A stretch of DNA of 64,000 nt from Pseudomonas sp. PDM16 (GTDB lineage: Bacteria > Pseudomonadota > Gammaproteobacteria > Pseudomonadales > Pseudomonadaceae), in NCBI RefSeq assembly GCF_014851865.1, contig NZ_JACVAM010000002.1:1054001-1118000 (forward strand), in the 5' to 3' direction. Made by a program: the position numbers and the translations under genes. Below, in pieces: positions 48,564 to 58,801 of the stretch. The stretch's first letter is position 1, and each line of letters opens with the position of its first letter. Below the pieces are notes generated by a model that searched no databases, was not told the DNA's origin, and was given only the letters and a program-made list of their open reading frames with translations.

Positions 48564-49477
48564 TGCGCCACCTCGGCGGCGACCGCGCCGGCCGGGGTAC
48601 GCCGCGCCCACAGCAGGGCCAGCGCGAGGCCCGCCAGCAGTTGCCAGCAGCCCCAGAATGCGGCGATCAGCAGCATGCCGCCGGCCTGCGGGAAGAAGGT
48701 GAAGATCAGCGCCATGCCCAGCGCCGAGTTGTGGATGCCGCTCTCCAGGGTCACCGCGCGCACGTCGGCGTCATTCAGACGCCACAGCTTGGCGCACAGG
48801 TAGCCGAGGCCCAGGGCCAGGGCGTTGAGGGTGACCACCAGCCAGAAGAACAGGTGGAAGTGCTCGATGAACTGGTCGAAGTTCTTCACGAAGGCGCCGC
48901 CGACGAAGGCCAGCAGCACCAGCAGGGAGAAGTGCCGCAACGGCTTCTCCAGCTTGCGCGCGATCAGCGGGCGGCGCTTGCCCAGGGTCATGCCGGCGAG
49001 CATCGGCAGGATCAGCACCAGTACCACCATGGCCAGCAGGTCCAGCGGCTCGACATGGATCTCGGTGAGCAGCGCGCGGGTGTTGGGGTTGAGCCCGGCG
49101 TACAGGGCGAAGTTGAGCGGGGTGAAGATGCCGGCCGTGAGGCTGGACACCGCGGTGACGCTGGCCGACACCGCGACGTTGCCGCGCGCCAGCCAAGTCA
49201 TGATGTTGGAGAAGGTGCCGCTGGGGCAGGTGGCGACCAGGATCATGCCCAGGGCCAGCTGCGGATCGATCGGCAGCAGCAGGGTCAGGCCGCAGGTGGC
49301 TGCCGGCAGCAGCACGAACTGCACCAGCATGCCGATCACCGGCGCCTTGGGGGCGCGCAGGATGCGGCTGAAGTCGCCGGCACGCAGCTCCAGGGACACG
49401 CCGAACATCATCAGGGCGATGATGGCGTTGAGGGCGATCATCGCCGAGGGCGAGAACTCAAGATTGACGCTGGGCAT
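48560..49477 (-). CDS. Bile acid:sodium symporter-family (BASS) transporter
   Basis: 305 residues with about nine to ten hydrophobic helices. BASS hallmarks are MMFGVSLELRAGDF near the start, LVATCPSGTFSNIMTWLARGN and LESGIHNSALGMALI, which form the sodium-binding crossover regions. It imports a sodium-coupled organic anion (bile acid, ketoacid or sulfonate) at the inner membrane. Its start overlaps the FMO 3' end by 20 bp and its stop overlaps the SDR start by 4 bp. Confidence 0.92.
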   Translation of the reverse strand: MPSVNLEFSPSAMIALNAIIALMMFGVSLELRAGDFSRILRAPKAPVIGMLVQFVLLPAATCGLTLLLPIDPQLALGMILVATCPSGTFSNIMTWLARGNVAVSASVTAVSSLTAGIFTPLNFALYAGLNPNTRALLTEIHVEPLDLLAMVVLVLILPMLAGMTLGKRRPLIARKLEKPLRHFSLLVLLAFVGGAFVKNFDQFIEHFHLFFWLVVTLNALALGLGYLCAKLWRLNDADVRAVTLESGIHNSALGMALIFTFFPQAGGMLLIAAFWGCWQLLAGLALALLWARRTPAGAVAAEVAQ

Positions 49478-50804
49478 CGCCGTGCTCCCGTAGCTGGGTG
49501 ACGGAGGGCGCTAGGTCGGCACGCAGCGCGGCGATATGAGCCTTGAGTGCGGTGCGATAACTGGTCTTGTGCACGTAGTAGGCCATGCGCGGCAGCTTGA
49601 GGTAGGCGTAGCCGCCATCCAGGCGTTCCCCGGCGCGCTCGGCAACCTGCTGGCGGAAATGCCGTGCCGACGCCGTACCTCGTTGTTGCTGGGCGATGGC
49701 CAGGGCAACCAGCTCGGCCTGTTCGGCACGCCCCTGCCAGCCCAGGCCAGAGGCCTCGACCATGCCGAGCACGAACAGGTCGTCGCGCTGCGGGTGGAAC
49801 ACGTTGAGGTAGAGCTGAGGGGCGTCTGCGCTCGCCGGCCAGTTCAACTCGGCACGGTCGATGAAGGGATAGTCGAGCTTGTAGCCGGTGGCCTGCAGGA
49901 TCAGGTCGTACTCGGCAACGTCGCCATTGGTGAAGGTCACCTGCTTGCCGTCTACCGCGCGAATGTCGCCGCGCGGCTGGATATCGCCATGGCCGATATG
50001 GTGGAGCACCAGCGAGTTCATCACCGGGTGCGACTCGTACAGTCGGTAGTCCGGATCGGGCAGGCCGTACTGCGAGGGCTTGCCGACCAGAACGCGGGTC
50101 AGCAGACCGTCGACCAGCTGCTTGAGCCGGCGCGGCAGTTTCACCGCACCGCCAAAGGTGTCGGTCGGCTTGCCGAGGATGAACTTGGGCAGGAAGTGAT
50201 AGCCGCGGCGCACCGACAGGTCGACCGACCTGGCGCGGTGTGCGGCGTCCACGGCAATGTCGCAGGCCGAGTTGCCGCAGCCGATCACCAGCACCCGTTT
50301 GCCGGCGAAAATCTCGGCATTCTTGTAGGCCGAGGCATGCAGCAGTTCGCCGTCGAACTGGCCTGGCAGCGCCGGCTGGTTGGGCGTGTGCAGGGTGCCG
50401 TTGGCGATCAGCATGCCCTCGAACTGCCATTCGCGCTGGGTACCATTGTGCTCGCTGACCAGTCGCCAGCCGCGACACAGGCGCTCCAGGCGCACTACGC
50501 GGGTGCTGAACTGGTAGTGCTGGCGCAGGCCGAAGCGCTCAGCGTAGTCGCGGAAGTACTGGCCAACGTGGCTATGGTGCGGGTAGGGCGGCACCGCCTC
50601 GGCCATGGGGAACTCGTCGAACTGGGTCATGCCCTTGGACGAGATCAGGTGCGCCGACTCGTAGACGGTGCTGTGTGGATTGGCGATATCCCATAATCCG
50701 CCGACGTCGTGGTGCAGTTCGAAGCCGACGAAAGGGATACCATGGCGCTGCAACTGACGTGCAGCAGCCAGCCCCATAGGGCCGGCTCCGATGATGGCAT
50801 GCAT
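49458..50804 (-). CDS. FAD-dependent flavin-containing monooxygenase (class B, FMO type)
   Basis: 448 residues. The N-terminal FAD motif is IIGAGPMGLAAARQL and the second dinucleotide motif VLVIGCGNSACDIAVDAA binds NADPH. Between them lies the class B fingerprint FDGELLHASAYKN (FxGxxxHxxxYK), as in FMOs and N-oxygenases. It is an NADPH- and oxygen-dependent oxidase of amines, sulfides or ketones. ATG 50804 is preferred to a TTG 9 bp upstream. It leads the FMO-BASS-SDR-TSUP operon and is divergent from an AraC regulator 104 bp away, its likely controller. Confidence 0.93.
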   Translation of the reverse strand: MHAIIGAGPMGLAAARQLQRHGIPFVGFELHHDVGGLWDIANPHSTVYESAHLISSKGMTQFDEFPMAEAVPPYPHHSHVGQYFRDYAERFGLRQHYQFSTRVVRLERLCRGWRLVSEHNGTQREWQFEGMLIANGTLHTPNQPALPGQFDGELLHASAYKNAEIFAGKRVLVIGCGNSACDIAVDAAHRARSVDLSVRRGYHFLPKFILGKPTDTFGGAVKLPRRLKQLVDGLLTRVLVGKPSQYGLPDPDYRLYESHPVMNSLVLHHIGHGDIQPRGDIRAVDGKQVTFTNGDVAEYDLILQATGYKLDYPFIDRAELNWPASADAPQLYLNVFHPQRDDLFVLGMVEASGLGWQGRAEQAELVALAIAQQQRGTASARHFRQQVAERAGERLDGGYAYLKLPRMAYYVHKTSYRTALKAHIAALRADLAPSVTQLREHGDAQRQS

Positions 50805-50908
50805 GCAAGGCAACTCATTGTCTTTCTAGTTTTGTTCCGCAAGCATATGCAGGCACCTGAGCGTCGTAATGGCTCAATCAGGACCTCTTCCGGTTAATTC
50901 AGGACTCC

Positions 50909-51877
50909 ATGAGCAACCCACCTTCGGTCACCGTCCACTACGCCCAGGCCATCCTTCAGGCCGCAGAGCGCCTGGCTCTGCCGCTGCCGGCCGAGTTGCG
51001 CCAGCTGGGCCAGGAGGTGCGCATTCCGCTGGCCCGTCAGGAAGCCTTGTGGGAAGCCTTCTGTACCGCTGCCCAGGACCCGCTGATCGGTCTTCGCCTG
51101 GGCAGTGCCCTGCAGGTGGGCCATCTGGATATGGTTGGCGCGCTGCTGATGAGCTGCGAGACCCTGGGGGAAGCGCTGGAGGCGTTCCTGGAGTACTACC
51201 CAATCGTGGGCGATGGCGGCGAATTTTCTTCGTGCCAGGAGGGCGACCAGCTGCGCCTGGTCTATCAGCCGTTCTATCAGGTGCGCCGCGAGGAGCGGGT
51301 GGAGGCAGTGCTGGCCAGCCTGTTGCACATGAGCCGCTGGATCACCGGCGAGCGTATTCAGCCGTTGGAGCTGCACTTCGCTCATGGGCCGCGTGGTGGC
51401 GAAGCGCGCTACATCGAGTTGCTGGGTTGCCCGTTGCGCTTCGATGCCGATGACAACGCCCTGGTGTTCGACCGTGCCGCCTTGGCCACACCGTTGATCC
51501 AGGCCAACGCGCTGATGCGCGAGCACCTGCGCGGCCTGGCCGACAGCCTGCTCGAACGCCTCGGCAACCAGAGCCTGGCAGTGCGTGTGCAGCAGCAATT
51601 GCGTGCCCAGCCGCGCTGGGGCAAGGAGCGCATCGCCGAGCAACTGGAGCTGAGTGGTCGCCACTTGAACCGCAAGCTGGCCGAGGAGGGCACCAGCTTC
51701 AAGTTGCTGCGCGACCAGGTGCTGCACCAGATGGCTGAGCAGCGTCTGCGCGAATCACCAAGGGTGGCCGAGGTGGCCGAGGGGCTCGGTTTTTCCGACG
51801 AGAGTTCGTTTGCCAAAGCCTTCCGTCGCTGGAGCGGTATCACGCCTGGTCAGTTTCGCCAGGGGCTCGGCCAATGA
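50909..51877 (+). CDS. AraC-family regulator (Arabinose-binding N-domain type)
   Basis: 322 residues. An N-terminal ligand domain (HYAQAILQAAERLALPLP to about 200, including GLRLGSALQVGHLDMVGALLMSC) of the ArgR/OruR/OxyR-like AraC subfamily is followed by a double HTH (WGKERIAEQLELSGRHLNRKLAEEG, VAEVAEGLGFSDESSFAKAFRRWSGITPGQFR). It starts 104 bp from the divergent FMO operon, which it likely activates. Its stop overlaps the methyltransferase start by 4 bp. Confidence 0.92.
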   Translation: MSNPPSVTVHYAQAILQAAERLALPLPAELRQLGQEVRIPLARQEALWEAFCTAAQDPLIGLRLGSALQVGHLDMVGALLMSCETLGEALEAFLEYYPIVGDGGEFSSCQEGDQLRLVYQPFYQVRREERVEAVLASLLHMSRWITGERIQPLELHFAHGPRGGEARYIELLGCPLRFDADDNALVFDRAALATPLIQANALMREHLRGLADSLLERLGNQSLAVRVQQQLRAQPRWGKERIAEQLELSGRHLNRKLAEEGTSFKLLRDQVLHQMAEQRLRESPRVAEVAEGLGFSDESSFAKAFRRWSGITPGQFRQGLGQ

Positions 51878-52629
51878 GCGATCTGCGCGATGAGGTTCTG
51901 CTGGAAGAGGTGCGCGACGACTGGGGCGTGGTTCGCGTGCTGGAAGTGGGCGACTACCGCTTTCTTGAGTTCGGCGAGGCCATCGAGCAGAGCTGTACTT
52001 ACACCCGCGACCCGGCCTGGCTGGAGTACGACTACACCCGCGCCATGCTGATCGGTGCGCTGTGCCATGAGGCGCCAGAGTCGGCGCTGTTCCTGGGGCT
52101 GGGTGGCGGCACCCTGACCCAGGCGTGCCTGAAGTTCCTGGCCTTGGATGACGTCGAAGTTATCGAGCTGCGCCCCGAGGTCCCGCGCCTGGCCATGCAG
52201 TATCTGGGGCTGGATGATGATCCGCGGCTGACCATACGCATCGGCGATGCCTTGGAGCTGCTCGATAGCGCCGAGACTGCCGACCTGATCTTCGTCGATC
52301 TGTATACCGATACCGGCCCGGCGCCCGGTCATCTTGCCTGGCGCTTTCTGGAGAACTGCCAGAAGAAGCTCAACCCCGGCGGTTGGCTGGTGATCAACCA
52401 GTGGGGCACCGATGATGGTCGTCCGCTCGGCGCTGCACTGCTGCGTGGGCTGTTCCACCGTCATTACTGGGAGATTCCGGTGAAGGAGGGTAATGTCACC
52501 CTGTTGGTGCCCGCCGATCTCGATCAGCCTCTCGACCTTGACGGTTTGGGCGCTCGCGCCGAGGCGCTCAAGCCGCGTCTGGGTTATTCCCTACAGTCAC
52601 TGCTGGACGTCCTGCGCCCGGCCAGTTGA
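51874..52629 (+). CDS. Spermidine-synthase-like methyltransferase-fold protein
   Basis: 251 residues of the spermidine-synthase/SAM-methyltransferase fold. The nucleotide loop is FLGLGGGTLTQACLKF, followed by VIELRPEVPRLA, GDALELL and DLIFVDLYTD. The polyamine-binding residues of true SpeE are not obvious, so the activity is uncertain; many such Pseudomonas proteins are annotated spermidine synthase-like. The ATG overlaps the AraC stop (ATGA). Confidence 0.8.
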   Translation: MSDLRDEVLLEEVRDDWGVVRVLEVGDYRFLEFGEAIEQSCTYTRDPAWLEYDYTRAMLIGALCHEAPESALFLGLGGGTLTQACLKFLALDDVEVIELRPEVPRLAMQYLGLDDDPRLTIRIGDALELLDSAETADLIFVDLYTDTGPAPGHLAWRFLENCQKKLNPGGWLVINQWGTDDGRPLGAALLRGLFHRHYWEIPVKEGNVTLLVPADLDQPLDLDGLGARAEALKPRLGYSLQSLLDVLRPAS

Positions 52630-52901
52630 CGAACCGTTCGACCGGCTGGTGCAAATTCACGACCCGCAGCCATCTTTTTCCTGTATGATTCGCGCCCGGC
52701 CAAAACGGCCGAGTTCAGGTGATGCATTCCCGAAGCGCTGCTTCGCTGCTTGTCCGCTGCTGCGGACTATCCTTGATCTCACTTCAATCACGTCTTCGCA
52801 AATCCCCATCGCAGGGCTGCCAGGTTGACCCACAAGGTCCTTCATGGCACGTGCAGCCTTTGCCACTCGGGTCTTTGCGGATGCACTTTCGAGGCAGACC
52901 C
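52630..52901 (+). promoter_or_regulatory. Promoter and long leader of the DEAD-box helicase gene
   Basis: A TATGAT -10 at 52684-52689, followed by a GC-rich CGCGCCC discriminator, suggests a start near 52697. That leaves a leader of about 205 bp before the ATG at 52902. No strong -35 is visible. Long leaders are common for cold-shock RNA helicases. No gene or well-known RNA motif was recognised in it. Confidence 0.4.
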
Positions 52902-54599
<1,698 letters not shown>

Positions 54600-54666
54600 T
54601 CATCTATCCTTTTGGTTCCGGCATGCTATGTGGTGCCGGGCTGCATAAAGGTGTGGAAGTCGAAAG

Positions 54667-54707
54667 AAAAAACGCCTTATCGCTTGATACGCGATAAGGC
54701 GTTTTTT
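54667..54707. terminator. Bidirectional terminator after the DeaD-like helicase
   Basis: AAAAAACGCCTTATCGC-TTGATAC-GCGATAAGGCGTTTTTT is a perfect 17-base inverted repeat between the helicase (+) and the DUF4404 gene (-). Confidence 0.95.
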
Positions 54708-54718
54708 GCATTTAGGGG

Positions 54719-54982
54719 TCAGATCCCCATATTAGCCAGGCTCTGCAGTATGTTGCGTAACGTGCCGGTCAGTGTGGGATGTTGACTTTCGAAGCGTTCG
54801 ACGGCCAGGTTGACCCCGTCGACAAGGGTGGCGTCGGGGTCGCTGGCTAGCTCCTTGGCCAGCTTCAAGTCGATTTCCTGCATCAGCTCGAGCAGTGCGA
54901 CTCGATCATCCGCGTCCAGCGGGCCATCGGCGGCGAGCTCTTCGCGCAGTTGCTGGAAGTGTTGCTGCAGGCGTGCGGACAT
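54719..54982 (-). CDS. DUF4404 family protein
   Basis: 87 residues, mostly helical and strongly charged (HFQQLREELAADGPL, ALLELMQEIDLKLAKEL, TLTGTLRNILQSLANMGI). DUF4404 is a small family common in Pseudomonas, function unknown. GGAGAC precedes the ATG at suitable spacing. The gene ends 11 bp from the bidirectional terminator. Confidence 0.85.
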   Translation of the reverse strand: MSARLQQHFQQLREELAADGPLDADDRVALLELMQEIDLKLAKELASDPDATLVDGVNLAVERFESQHPTLTGTLRNILQSLANMGI

Positions 54983-55102
54983 GATTGTCTCCTTCGTGGC
55001 TACCGCAGAGTGGACCCGACCTTTCGGTACGGGTTCGCTGCATTTAGCTGTAGGTTAATCCAGTCAACCGACGGCTGCCTGATCCAGGGCAGGTTTTGGG
55101 TG

Positions 55103-55765
55103 TCAGGGTTTTTCGCCTTTGCCACGCCGTGCTGCCAGATCCAGAAGGCATGCTGGCAGCTCCCCGGGATGGTCGATGACCGAGTGAGCGCCGAGCCGGT
55201 ACAGCTCCAAAGTAGCGAGGGCCCGGAGCTTTTCCCGTTCACTCGAGTTTAGAGCCTGCCAGTCCGCCAGAGCCAGCCCGCACAGGGGGCCGCAGGTGGC
55301 GAGGCCGATGCACCAGAGGCCGGCGTTCAATCCCGCCAGGAGGAGGTGGGGGTCGCTTGCGATCAGCACGCAGCCTTCCAGTCGTTCGACTTCCAGAAGT
55401 GCCAGAGACTGCCAGATGCTGTCTGGGGCAGGCCAGGGACGGGACTTTCCGATGCCGGAGAGCGTGATCGGCTGGGGCAGGGCGATTGCTAGTTGCTGTG
55501 CCACCTCGGTGGGCAGGTCATGTAAGGCCGCGTACGGCAGGCCCCGTTGGTGCAGGTCGTGCAGTAACTCTTGAACGCCGGGGAGCGCTTCGGCTCGCTC
55601 ATCGGCGCTGGCGAGCAGGCTGTCCTGAAGTTTCGGACACGTTAGATCGCGTGGTCGCTGCGAAAGCTGTGCATGCTGCAGGGCGATTGGCAGTGTGCGG
55701 GCACCGTGGTCGACCAGGCAGCCGGTCATGCCGAACAGCAAGGCGTTGAACTGAGTCTCAGGCAT
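55103..55765 (-). CDS. HAD-like protein lacking the nucleophilic aspartate
   Basis: 220 residues with the overall layout of a small HAD phosphatase (PGVQELLHDLHQRGLPYAALHD, then CVLIASDPHLLLAGLNAGLWCIGL). Motif I reads LLFGMTGCLVDHG where active HADs have hhhDxDGTLxD: both catalytic Asp positions are replaced (Gly and Thr). It resembles phosphonoacetaldehyde-hydrolase-like HADs. Without the nucleophile it is unlikely to be a phosphatase and may be a binding or regulatory paralogue. It is convergent or co-oriented with no obvious partner. Confidence 0.75.
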   Translation of the reverse strand: MPETQFNALLFGMTGCLVDHGARTLPIALQHAQLSQRPRDLTCPKLQDSLLASADERAEALPGVQELLHDLHQRGLPYAALHDLPTEVAQQLAIALPQPITLSGIGKSRPWPAPDSIWQSLALLEVERLEGCVLIASDPHLLLAGLNAGLWCIGLATCGPLCGLALADWQALNSSEREKLRALATLELYRLGAHSVIDHPGELPACLLDLAARRGKGEKP

Positions 55766-55827
55766 AGATCGTTTCCCCGAAGCGTTCGGGGCAGGGTAGC
55801 GAGTGCCTGTGACGTTCCCGTGACTGT

Positions 55828-56235
55828 CTAAGTGTTCATCAGTTTGCGCAGATCGTCTGGAACCGCTACAGAAGCACCGTTGGCATGGTCGATCCAGACG
55901 AGTTTGCAGTGACCTTCGCCGTAGCAGCGTAGAGGATCTTCCTCGGTGCTCAGGCGGTGTTCGACCACCAAGCTACTGCGGCCGACGGGCCCCGCGTAGA
56001 GTTCGATCACCACGGTGGCGGGGTGGATCACTGGTTTCAGGTAGGTATGTGTTGTCTGCAGCACGACCGGGCCCTGCGGGGCGTGATCAATGTTAATGCC
56101 CGCTTGAGCAAACCACTCCACGCGCGCCTCCTGGACGTATTCCAGGTAGACGGTGTTGTTGACGTGGCCATAGTTGTCCATGTCGCTCCAGCGAACTGCG
56201 ATACGGGCGGTATGGAGCAGGCGTTTATCCGGCAT
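55828..56235 (-). CDS. Hotdog-fold acyl-CoA thioesterase (YbgC/4HBT type)
   Basis: 135 residues. The catalytic region is RWSDMDNYGHVNNTVYLEYVQEARVEWF, with the YbgC/4HBT Asp and GHVNN. It hydrolyses short- to medium-chain acyl-CoA in the cytosol. The ATG at 56235 is the conserved start; the open frame upstream is unlike the family. It is divergent from mlaA, as in P. aeruginosa PA2801-PA2800. Confidence 0.9.
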   Translation of the reverse strand: MPDKRLLHTARIAVRWSDMDNYGHVNNTVYLEYVQEARVEWFAQAGINIDHAPQGPVVLQTTHTYLKPVIHPATVVIELYAGPVGRSSLVVEHRLSTEEDPLRCYGEGHCKLVWIDHANGASVAVPDDLRKLMNT

Positions 56236-56350
56236 GCTGGAGTCCGCTATGCTGCTGCCTTGCGGGGCGGCGAGGTTTATACTGCGTGGCCTACAGGGAT
56301 TCCGGTTGGCCTCGGGCCGCCACACTACTGATGCGATGGGGAGACTGCAA

Positions 56351-57052
56351 ATGCGAATGATCGGTGCAAGCTGGATCGATCGTCTGGGCCGGTTGTGCGC
56401 GTGCGCTGCACTGGCGGTATTGCCGCTGGCGGCAAGTGCCGCGGAAGATGATCCCTGGGAGGGCTTCAATCGGCCGATCTTCCGTTTCAATGACGCGGTA
56501 GACACCTATGCGCTGAAGCCCGTTGCCAAGGGCTACCAGGCGGTGACTCCGCAGTTCCTTGAGGACGGTGTACATAACGTGTTTCGCAATATCGGCGACG
56601 TCGGCAACCTGGCTAATGATCTGCTGCAGGGTAAGGTGCATGACGCTGGGGTTGACGGTAGCCGCCTGATCTTCAATACCACCTTCGGCTTGCTCGGTTT
56701 CTTCGACGTGGCCAGCGAGATGGGGCTGCAGCGTAACGACGAGGACTTTGGCCAGACCCTGGGAGTCTGGGGGGTGGGAAGTGGTCCGTACCTGGTCATT
56801 CCGCTTCTCGGTCCGAGCAGCCTGCGCGATGCTCCGGCGAAGATTCCCGATGGTTACCTTGGCCCATATCCCTATATCGATCATGTGCCGACCCGCAATG
56901 TCACCCGTGCGATCAATGTGATCGATACTCGTGCGAGCCTGTTGTCGGCGGAGAAAATGGTCACTGGCGACAAGTACATCTTCATTCGCAACGCGTACCT
57001 GCAGAATCGCGAATTCCGTGTGAAGGACGGCGAGGTGGTGGACGACTTCTGA
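56351..57052 (+). CDS. mlaA: MlaA/VacJ-family phospholipid-transport protein
   Basis: 233 residues: signal peptide (ALAVLPLAASA, cleavage near residue 27-28), then DDPWEGFNRPIFRFNDAVD, QGKVHDAGVDGSRLIFNTTFGLLGFFDVASEMGL and DFGQTLGVWGVGSGPYLVIPLLGPSSLRD, all MlaA hallmarks. It removes phospholipids from the outer membrane outer leaflet with the Mla ABC system. Unlike E. coli MlaA it has no lipobox Cys at the cleavage site and appears to be non-lipidated. ATG 56351 was chosen because GGGGAG sits 7 bp upstream. Confidence 0.92.
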   Translation: MRMIGASWIDRLGRLCACAALAVLPLAASAAEDDPWEGFNRPIFRFNDAVDTYALKPVAKGYQAVTPQFLEDGVHNVFRNIGDVGNLANDLLQGKVHDAGVDGSRLIFNTTFGLLGFFDVASEMGLQRNDEDFGQTLGVWGVGSGPYLVIPLLGPSSLRDAPAKIPDGYLGPYPYIDHVPTRNVTRAINVIDTRASLLSAEKMVTGDKYIFIRNAYLQNREFRVKDGEVVDDF

Positions 57053-57064
57053 TCCACCACCCGG

Positions 57065-57102
57065 AAAATCAGAAAGGCGGCCTTGGCCGCCTTTCTGATT
57101 TT
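57065..57102. terminator. Bidirectional terminator between mlaA and the PilZ gene
   Basis: AAAATCAGAAAGGCGGCC-TT-GGCCGCCTTTCTGATTTT is a perfect 18-base inverted repeat. Its right edge touches the PilZ stop codon. Confidence 0.95.
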
Positions 57103-57401
57103 CAACTCATCGACAGTATCGCCAGGCCTATGGAGGTCCGGCCATTGTCGAGTGGCGTCAGGCGAACCACCTCTGCGTCAGCCTCAAGTCCCTTCAGCTC
57201 GCTGTGCTCGGATGGAATGTGGACCTTCAGCCGGTCACCCATGGATAACTCGCATTCCGCCTCGACCTGCATGCCGGTGCTGGAAAGGTCGAGGCACTGG
57301 GCCTGGATCTCCCTGCCTGCGTGGTGGAGGGTGACCGGAGCTTCCAAGCGCATGCGGATGAAGTCACGTTTCTCGCTGTAGGCACGATCATTCTGGCTCA
57401 T
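57102..57401 (-). CDS. PilZ-domain c-di-GMP-binding protein
   Basis: 99 residues, essentially one PilZ domain. The ligand motifs are the Arg-rich EKRDFIRMRLEAPV (RxxxR) and the D/NxSxxG motif CLDLSSTGMQVEAE. It probably binds c-di-GMP and relays it to an unknown partner. It is divergent from rssB, whose promoter lies in the 215-bp gap. The gene neighbourhood matches P. aeruginosa PA2799. Confidence 0.88.
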   Translation of the reverse strand: MSQNDRAYSEKRDFIRMRLEAPVTLHHAGREIQAQCLDLSSTGMQVEAECELSMGDRLKVHIPSEHSELKGLEADAEVVRLTPLDNGRTSIGLAILSMS

Positions 57402-57616
57402 GAACCCAATCCTCTTCTTTTATAACGTGCTCCCGAGGGACTTATAACCCTCGCCGATTTGAGGTGTAAAGGCGCGTTGCGACAATTGGCTGGTCGCTTG
57501 AATCGCCTGGCGGATGGGAGTACCGTCTGCGCCGTAAATCGTCCGAGTACAGGTGTTTCTCCTGATGCCGGGCGCCAAATACAATTTCTCTCCGGCGTCG
57601 TTTGCCTGGATGGCCC
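57402..57616 (+). promoter_or_regulatory. PilZ-rssB intergenic region with likely rssB promoter
   Basis: A TACAAT -10 at 57580-57585 with TTTCTC 18 bp upstream would start transcription near 57592, leaving about 25 bp before rssB. A TTGGCTGGTCGCTTGAA sequence nearby looks like a sigma-54 site but lacks the invariant GC of the -12 element. Confidence 0.4.
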
Positions 57617-58801
57617 ATGCATAAAACCAGCGCCAAGCTGCTGCTTATCGATGATGACGAGGTAGTACGGGCAAGCCTTGCAGCCTATCTCGACGACAGC
57701 GGTTTCCAGGTCCTGCAGGCCGGAAACGGGCTGCAAGGGCTGGAGGTGTTCGAGCGCGAACGGCCCGACGTGATCATCTGCGATCTGCGGATGCCACAGA
57801 TTGATGGTCTCGAGCTGATCCGCCGGATCAATGTGATCAACAGCGAAGTGCCTGTCATCGTGGTCTCCGGTGCCGGAGTGATGAGCGACGCCGTAGAGGC
57901 CCTGCGCCTGGGGGCAGCCGACTATCTGATCAAGCCACTGGAAGATCTGGCGGTGCTGGAGCACTCGGTGCGCCGCGCACTGGATCGCTCGCATCTGCGT
58001 CTGGAGAATCAGCGCTACCGCGAGAAGCTTGAAGCCACCAATCGCGAGTTGCAGGCCAGCCTGCACCTTCTGCAGGAGGATCAGAACGCTGGGCGTCAGG
58101 TGCAGATGAACATGCTGCCGACCACACCCTGGCAGGTGGATGGTCTGGAGTTCGCTCACCAGATCATTCCTTCTCTGTATCTCTCTGGCGATTTCGTCGA
58201 CTACTTCCGGGTAGATGAGCGCCGCGTGGCGTTCTATCTGGCCGACGTCTCTGGTCACGGCGCCTCGTCTGCCTTTGTCACTGTGTTGCTCAAGTTCATG
58301 ACCACCCGCCTGCTGTATGAGTGGCGGCGCAATGGCATCCTGCCCGAGTTCAAACCGTCTGATGTGCTTGGCCACATCAATCGCGGCCTGATCAACTGCA
58401 AACTGGGCAAACATGTGACCATGCTGGGTGGCGTGATCGACGAGGAGAGTGGGACCTTGACCTACAGCATCGGCGGCCATCTGCCGCTGCCTGTATTGTT
58501 CAGTGAGGGCAAGGCTAGCTATCTGGAGGGAAGAGGGCTTCCAGTCGGTCTCTTCGATGAAGCCAGCTACACCGATCTGGTGATGCAGCTGCCGCAATCG
58601 TTCAGCCTCAGTCTGATGTCCGACGGCATTCTGGACCTTTTGCCCGGTGATACGCTCAAAGATAAAGAAGCGGCGCTGCCCAGGCTGGTAAGCGAAGCGG
58701 GAGGCACTCTCGACGGGCTGCGCCAGGTCTTTGGACTGGCCAATCTACGTGATATGCCGGATGATATTGCCTTGCTGGTGTTGAGCAGGAACCTTGCATG
58801 A
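57617..58801 (+). CDS. rssB: Response regulator with PP2C-type (SpoIIE) phosphatase output
   Basis: 394 residues. The receiver domain (about 8-120) has the acidic pocket IDDDE, phosphoacceptor Asp56 in ICDLRMP, and YLIKP. A coiled-coil linker (about 130-160) precedes a SpoIIE/PP2C phosphatase domain (YLSGDFVDYFRV, LADVSGHGASSAFV, LMSDGILDLLPGD). It is the partner-switch response regulator of P. aeruginosa, whose phosphatase dephosphorylates RssC and so influences RpoS. Its stop overlaps the rssC start (ATGA). Confidence 0.9.
   Translation: MHKTSAKLLLIDDDEVVRASLAAYLDDSGFQVLQAGNGLQGLEVFERERPDVIICDLRMPQIDGLELIRRINVINSEVPVIVVSGAGVMSDAVEALRLGAADYLIKPLEDLAVLEHSVRRALDRSHLRLENQRYREKLEATNRELQASLHLLQEDQNAGRQVQMNMLPTTPWQVDGLEFAHQIIPSLYLSGDFVDYFRVDERRVAFYLADVSGHGASSAFVTVLLKFMTTRLLYEWRRNGILPEFKPSDVLGHINRGLINCKLGKHVTMLGGVIDEESGTLTYSIGGHLPLPVLFSEGKASYLEGRGLPVGLFDEASYTDLVMQLPQSFSLSLMSDGILDLLPGDTLKDKEAALPRLVSEAGGTLDGLRQVFGLANLRDMPDDIALLVLSRNLA

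Noticed and set aside
55000..55242. An 80-codon minus-strand frame between DUF4404 and the HAD gene
   Set aside because: It overlaps the 3' end of the HAD gene in another frame and has no family features or ribosome-binding site.
57494..57512. Sigma-54-like TTGGCTGGTCGCTTGAA before rssB
   Set aside because: The GG of the -24 element is present but the invariant GC of the -12 element reads GA; a sigma-70-type -10 nearby is more plausible.
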